Part shown: positions 61,109-64,000 of the stretch, in pieces | Layout: the number at the start of each line of letters is the position of its first letter | Position numbering within the stretch: the stretch's first letter is position 1 | NCBI RefSeq assembly: GCF_927798095.1 | Contig: NZ_CAKMMF010000009.1 | Coordinates: 124,001-188,000, forward strand | DNA length: 64,000 nt | Direction: 5' to 3' | From: Paenibacillus plantiphilus | Lineage (GTDB): Bacteria > Bacillota > Bacilli > Paenibacillales > Paenibacillaceae | Made by a program: the position numbers and the translations under genes | Notes under the pieces: generated by a model | Databases searched by the model: none | Told to the model about the DNA's origin: nothing | Seen by the model: only the letters and a program-made list of their open reading frames with translations

Positions 61109-61152
61109 ATCATATCACAGCTGCCGACAGAATCCCTATGATCTACATCACA
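61109..61152 (-). promoter_or_regulatory. FNR box and -10 of the maturase/peptide operon
   Basis: On the plus strand TATGA-tctaca-TCACA (61137-61152, one mismatch). On the minus strand TATGAT at 61114-61109 (5/6 to consensus), 30.5 bases from the box centre. Start codon 46 bases further. Confidence 0.6.
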
Positions 61153-61196
61153 GCTGGGAAAACACATCGTGCAGTCTGTATAAAAAACCTGTCAAC

Positions 61197-61240
61197 TGTG
61201 ATGCACATCACTTCACGAAACCTATATCTTGTATTAATAT
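61197..61240 (+). promoter_or_regulatory. FNR box and -10 of nrdG-nrdD
   Basis: TGTGA-tgcaca-TCACT (61197-61212, one mismatch) and TAATAT at 61235-61240 in the class II position. Divergent from the maturase promoter 45 bp away. Confidence 0.65.
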
Positions 61241-61299
61241 TCGAGTTGTTCACTAAATATAGTGGTTGTTGCACAGTTGTATCGGGAAAGGAGAATGGT

Positions 61300-61977
61300 A
61301 TGCTCACTTTTTACCCGCGCATGATACGAACATTCGAGGATTGGCCCGGGCATGTTTCACTGCTCATCCATTCCTGGAATGGATGCAATATGCGCTGCTA
61401 CGGCTGTCACAATCATGAGGAGCTGATTGCCAGCAAGCCTGTCGGCTTCCTGACCGCAGATGCTGTGCTGGAACGTATTCGTGGCTGCGGCACATTGTTC
61501 GATGCTGTGCTTCTGAGCGGCGGAGAATTTCTTATCAATGAGATGGCGGCCATGGAACAATTTCTTAGTGGGCTGCGGTCTGTCTTTCGGGGGAACATTA
61601 TCGTCTTCACAAATGGCGCCTATCCGCAGAAATTGCGTCGCTTGCTGCATGCTCGTCTGATTGACGGTGTACATATGGATATGAAGCTGCCGTTCCATTG
61701 TCTTGATCCAGAGGAGGACCGCGAGGTCATTGAAGCCATTATCGGGATTGCTCCTTCCAAGCGTCTATGCCGGGATATCGTCGATTCTCTAGCTGTTGTG
61801 ATCCATCACAACAGCCCCTTCAGCCAAATAAGAACAGTGCGATATCCGCAGCTTTGCGAGCAATATTTCGAAGAAATCAAGCAGTATGTGAACCAGTTGA
61901 ATCACAAATACAACAGCACCGTTCCCTATTTTTTAAACCCTTACTTTCAGCCAGAGCAAGCGCTTTCCCAATATTAA
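61300..61977 (+). CDS. nrdG: Anaerobic ribonucleotide reductase activating protein
   Basis: 225 residues. Start ATG 61300 after AAAGGAGAA; upstream open sequence covers the promoter. Radical SAM motif SWNGCNMRCYGCHNHEEL (CxxxCxxC) preceded by RTFEDWPGHVSLLIHS, then LLSGGEFLINEM. It uses SAM and a [4Fe-4S] cluster to create the glycyl radical in NrdD. The nrdD gene follows 22 bp later. Longer than E. coli NrdG (154), closer to NrdG-like activases with an extended C-terminus. Confidence 0.85.
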   Translation: MLTFYPRMIRTFEDWPGHVSLLIHSWNGCNMRCYGCHNHEELIASKPVGFLTADAVLERIRGCGTLFDAVLLSGGEFLINEMAAMEQFLSGLRSVFRGNIIVFTNGAYPQKLRRLLHARLIDGVHMDMKLPFHCLDPEEDREVIEAIIGIAPSKRLCRDIVDSLAVVIHHNSPFSQIRTVRYPQLCEQYFEEIKQYVNQLNHKYNSTVPYFLNPYFQPEQALSQY

Positions 61978-61999
61978 CTATTGAATTGGAGGACTTATT

Positions 62000-63952
62000 A
62001 TGTTTCGTCATACGATGGATATTATTGAAACCTTTACCTCGCAATCTGAAACGAAGCAAGCCGATTATTTGAAGAGAGAGAACAGCAACTACGTATACTC
62101 ACTGCCCCTGCTTCGGCATAATCTGATGAATCATTCGGAAGAGGAATACTTGCTGGAGCATATTCTGCCCGCCCGTCTCACAGAGCTGTACCGTGATGGC
62201 GTCATCTACATTCATGACAAACAGCTGAGCCCCTATTGCCTGAGTGTCGCTTGCAAGGACATTGCCGCCTCTGGAATTCCTACGCTAGCGAAAAATATGA
62301 TGTCCTCCAAGCCGACCAGCAAGCTGGAGACATTGCTGCGGCATTTCAGCAATATAGTCGTCCTCATGTCCCAGCAAGTATCCGGTGCTGTCATGCTGTC
62401 ACAGATGACGACTATTTCCGCATCCTATCTCTATTACGAGGAAATCATCCGGGAACGCCATTACACGGAGGATGAGCTGGAGCAGTTATTCCAGAGCTTG
62501 ATCTGGGAGATGAATATGCCGCTGCGCGGCGGCTCCCAATCCGCCTTCACCAATATTACGCTGGAGTTCGGCAAGCCCTCCGATGAGATCAAGGACGACT
62601 TTGTAATCATCGGCGGGGAAGCGCTGGATATCCGTTACGCGGACATTCCACCCCATTATTTTGACCGGATCAACAAAGCAGTCATCGAAGTGATGAAGCA
62701 AGGCACTGGCACTGGACTGCCGTTCACCTTCCCGCTGCTTACCGTACCGATCGATGATGCATTCGATTACAGCAATCAGCTATTCCTCTATATGCTTGAG
62801 GGCATGTATCGCTGGGGTGGCGTATATTTCGAAAATTTCCGTTCAGAGCCGTTCATGGATGAACATTATCGCAGTCTCAATCCGTACTTGAAGCCTCGCG
62901 ATCCTGAGGTCAGCCGCAGTCTGTGCTGCAGACTGAAGATTGATCTGAACGTCCTCTCCCGGCTGGGAAGTGGAATATTCGGCAGCTCGACAGGCTCTAC
63001 CGGGGCCGTGCAGGTATTGAATCTCAATCTGAATCGTCTGCTGCTGGAATATGGTCATGATGAGCGCTTGCTCTTCTCCATGATGGGGCAATATTTGAAC
63101 ATCATGCAGGAAGGACATATGGCCAAGCGGAATTGGATCGAACGGAATAAGGAGCTGTATCCGACCTTTTTTGCCTTCAACCGGGACTTATCCAGCTACT
63201 TCAACGTTTTCGCTGTTACCGGCATGCATGAGGGCTTGATTAATATCGGCTATGAGGGCGGGATGAACAACAAGGCGGGAGCAAGCTTGGCGCATCGCAT
63301 TATGCAATTTATGACCGAAACCATTAACGAGTATATCGTTAGAGACGGGGTTGCCTGCGGGATAGAGTATGCGCCTGGAGAGAACGCTGCTATTAAGCTG
63401 GCGCGACATGATGTGCAGTGGGCGAAGCGTAATCATCGTACGATTTTCGTGCAGGGAACCGGGGAGAATGTATATTTGACCTCTGGCTGCATGCTGCCCT
63501 TCAGTGAGGACGATTTCCTGCGGCAAATAGAGAACAGCGCCGAATTCCAAGCCTATGCGACCTCTGGAAGCATTCTGCATCATTTTCTCGAAAGCAAGCT
63601 TGCGCCGGAGAGGCTCGCTGATTATTTGAGAAGTATTTTTGACAAGCCGATTCAATATATTACGTTGACGCCGACACTGACGAGCTGTTTGGCATGCGGA
63701 CAGCAGATTGTTGCCGAGGACGGGAAGAACATCCCGAATTGCCCGGTGTGCAGCAGCGATGATATCGCTACCTTCAGTCGTGTTATCGGCTATGTGAAAA
63801 TGATCGCACGCAAGAAGCTGCAGGTAGATCACGAGGGCTGCTATAACGGCGAGTACAATTTCTGGAGCAAGGCTCGTCGCTTCGACTGGAACGCAAGAAA
63901 ACGGCTGGCGCATCTCCCCCATGCTGACATCAGCGTCACCATCGAATCATGA
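62000..63952 (+). CDS. nrdD: Anaerobic ribonucleoside-triphosphate reductase, class III
   Basis: 650 residues. Glycyl radical site FSRVIGYVKMIA near the C-terminus (Gly in RVIGY), preceded by the zinc site SCLACGQQIV and PNCPVCSSDD (two CxxC). The barrel has SKPTSKLETLLRHFSN and NMPLRGGSQSAFTNITLEFG. Supplies deoxyribonucleotides without oxygen. RBS GGAGGA before ATG. Co-transcribed with nrdG from an FNR-type promoter, consistent with growth by nitrate respiration. The final 48 bp of the window contain no further feature. Confidence 0.92.
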   Translation: MFRHTMDIIETFTSQSETKQADYLKRENSNYVYSLPLLRHNLMNHSEEEYLLEHILPARLTELYRDGVIYIHDKQLSPYCLSVACKDIAASGIPTLAKNMMSSKPTSKLETLLRHFSNIVVLMSQQVSGAVMLSQMTTISASYLYYEEIIRERHYTEDELEQLFQSLIWEMNMPLRGGSQSAFTNITLEFGKPSDEIKDDFVIIGGEALDIRYADIPPHYFDRINKAVIEVMKQGTGTGLPFTFPLLTVPIDDAFDYSNQLFLYMLEGMYRWGGVYFENFRSEPFMDEHYRSLNPYLKPRDPEVSRSLCCRLKIDLNVLSRLGSGIFGSSTGSTGAVQVLNLNLNRLLLEYGHDERLLFSMMGQYLNIMQEGHMAKRNWIERNKELYPTFFAFNRDLSSYFNVFAVTGMHEGLINIGYEGGMNNKAGASLAHRIMQFMTETINEYIVRDGVACGIEYAPGENAAIKLARHDVQWAKRNHRTIFVQGTGENVYLTSGCMLPFSEDDFLRQIENSAEFQAYATSGSILHHFLESKLAPERLADYLRSIFDKPIQYITLTPTLTSCLACGQQIVAEDGKNIPNCPVCSSDDIATFSRVIGYVKMIARKKLQVDHEGCYNGEYNFWSKARRFDWNARKRLAHLPHADISVTIES

Positions 63953-64000
63953 AATTGAATGCGATGGCGAGATCGATGGATGAATGCGCTGTTGAGTTCG

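Noticed and set aside
1-64000. CRISPR arrays, rRNA and tRNA genes, prophage modules
   Set aside because: No regularly spaced repeats, no rRNA-like or cloverleaf-like segments, and no phage structural genes seen on reading.

Overview
The window looks like a chromosomal segment of a spore-forming Firmicute of the Paenibacillus type. The basis is the gene content: CotS/CotSA-like spore-coat genes, copper-amine-oxidase 'stalk' domains, IS1182-type remnants, DUF2975/HTH pairs, strong AGGAGG ribosome binding sites and sigma-A-like promoters. This placement is inference. I saw no rRNA, tRNA or CRISPR array.

Layout. 0-3 kb: ROK regulator, MATE exporter, small membrane protein. 3-8.6 kb: large secreted stalk-domain protein, HAD phosphatase, a decayed CTP-synthase-like fragment, SUFU-domain protein, Rrf2 regulator with a methyltransferase. 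8.6-20 kb: a mosaic of regulators and transporters. It includes two tandem DUF2975 genes with an HTH regulator, a distant third DUF2975 copy under an identical promoter/operator, an ArsR-UvrA2 pair, LysR/EamA, MBL/Lrp and an MFS pump. 20-26.5 kb: TetR with a metallo-hydrolase, a small secreted protein, and two glycosyltransferases plus a CotS-like kinase. 26.5-28.5 kb: a frameshifted flavoprotein and a MarR regulator, both with paired cysteines and sharing a duplicated operator. 28.6-34.7 kb: an accessory region. It holds transposase, HIT, VOC, flavoprotein and TnsA fragments, a J-domain/excalibur protein and two candidate defence genes. 35-39.7 kb: an ECF sigma factor operon with an ABC transporter. 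39.8-43.1 kb: a decayed polymorphic-toxin locus with intact immunity-like genes and a 71-bp duplicated segment.

From 43 kb to the end lies an anaerobic-respiration island. It carries HemY, a heme-copper-oxidase-like membrane protein, quinol NO reductase and a TIGR04053-like radical SAM protein in one operon. Diverging from it is a copper nitrite reductase lipoprotein. Next comes an operon for an unusual nitrate reductase: Nas-type Mo catalytic subunit, four-cluster ferredoxin, Tat Rieske protein and heme-b membrane subunit, followed by a NarK transporter with a C-terminal PAS domain. After it come an NreA-like GAF nitrate sensor, a radical SAM/SPASM maturase coupled to a 32-residue peptide, and the class III ribonucleotide reductase NrdG/NrdD. 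Seven FNR-like boxes (TGTGA-N6-TCACA) punctuate the island. Six of them sit at the class II distance from a plausible -10.

The most novel-looking element is the FNR-controlled maturase/peptide pair at 59.5-61.15 kb. The peptide has no Cys, aromatic or acidic residue, so most known radical SAM RiPP chemistries are excluded. Next in interest are the Rieske-containing nitrate reductase, the NarK-PAS fusion and the sharply conserved DUF2975 promoter/operator.
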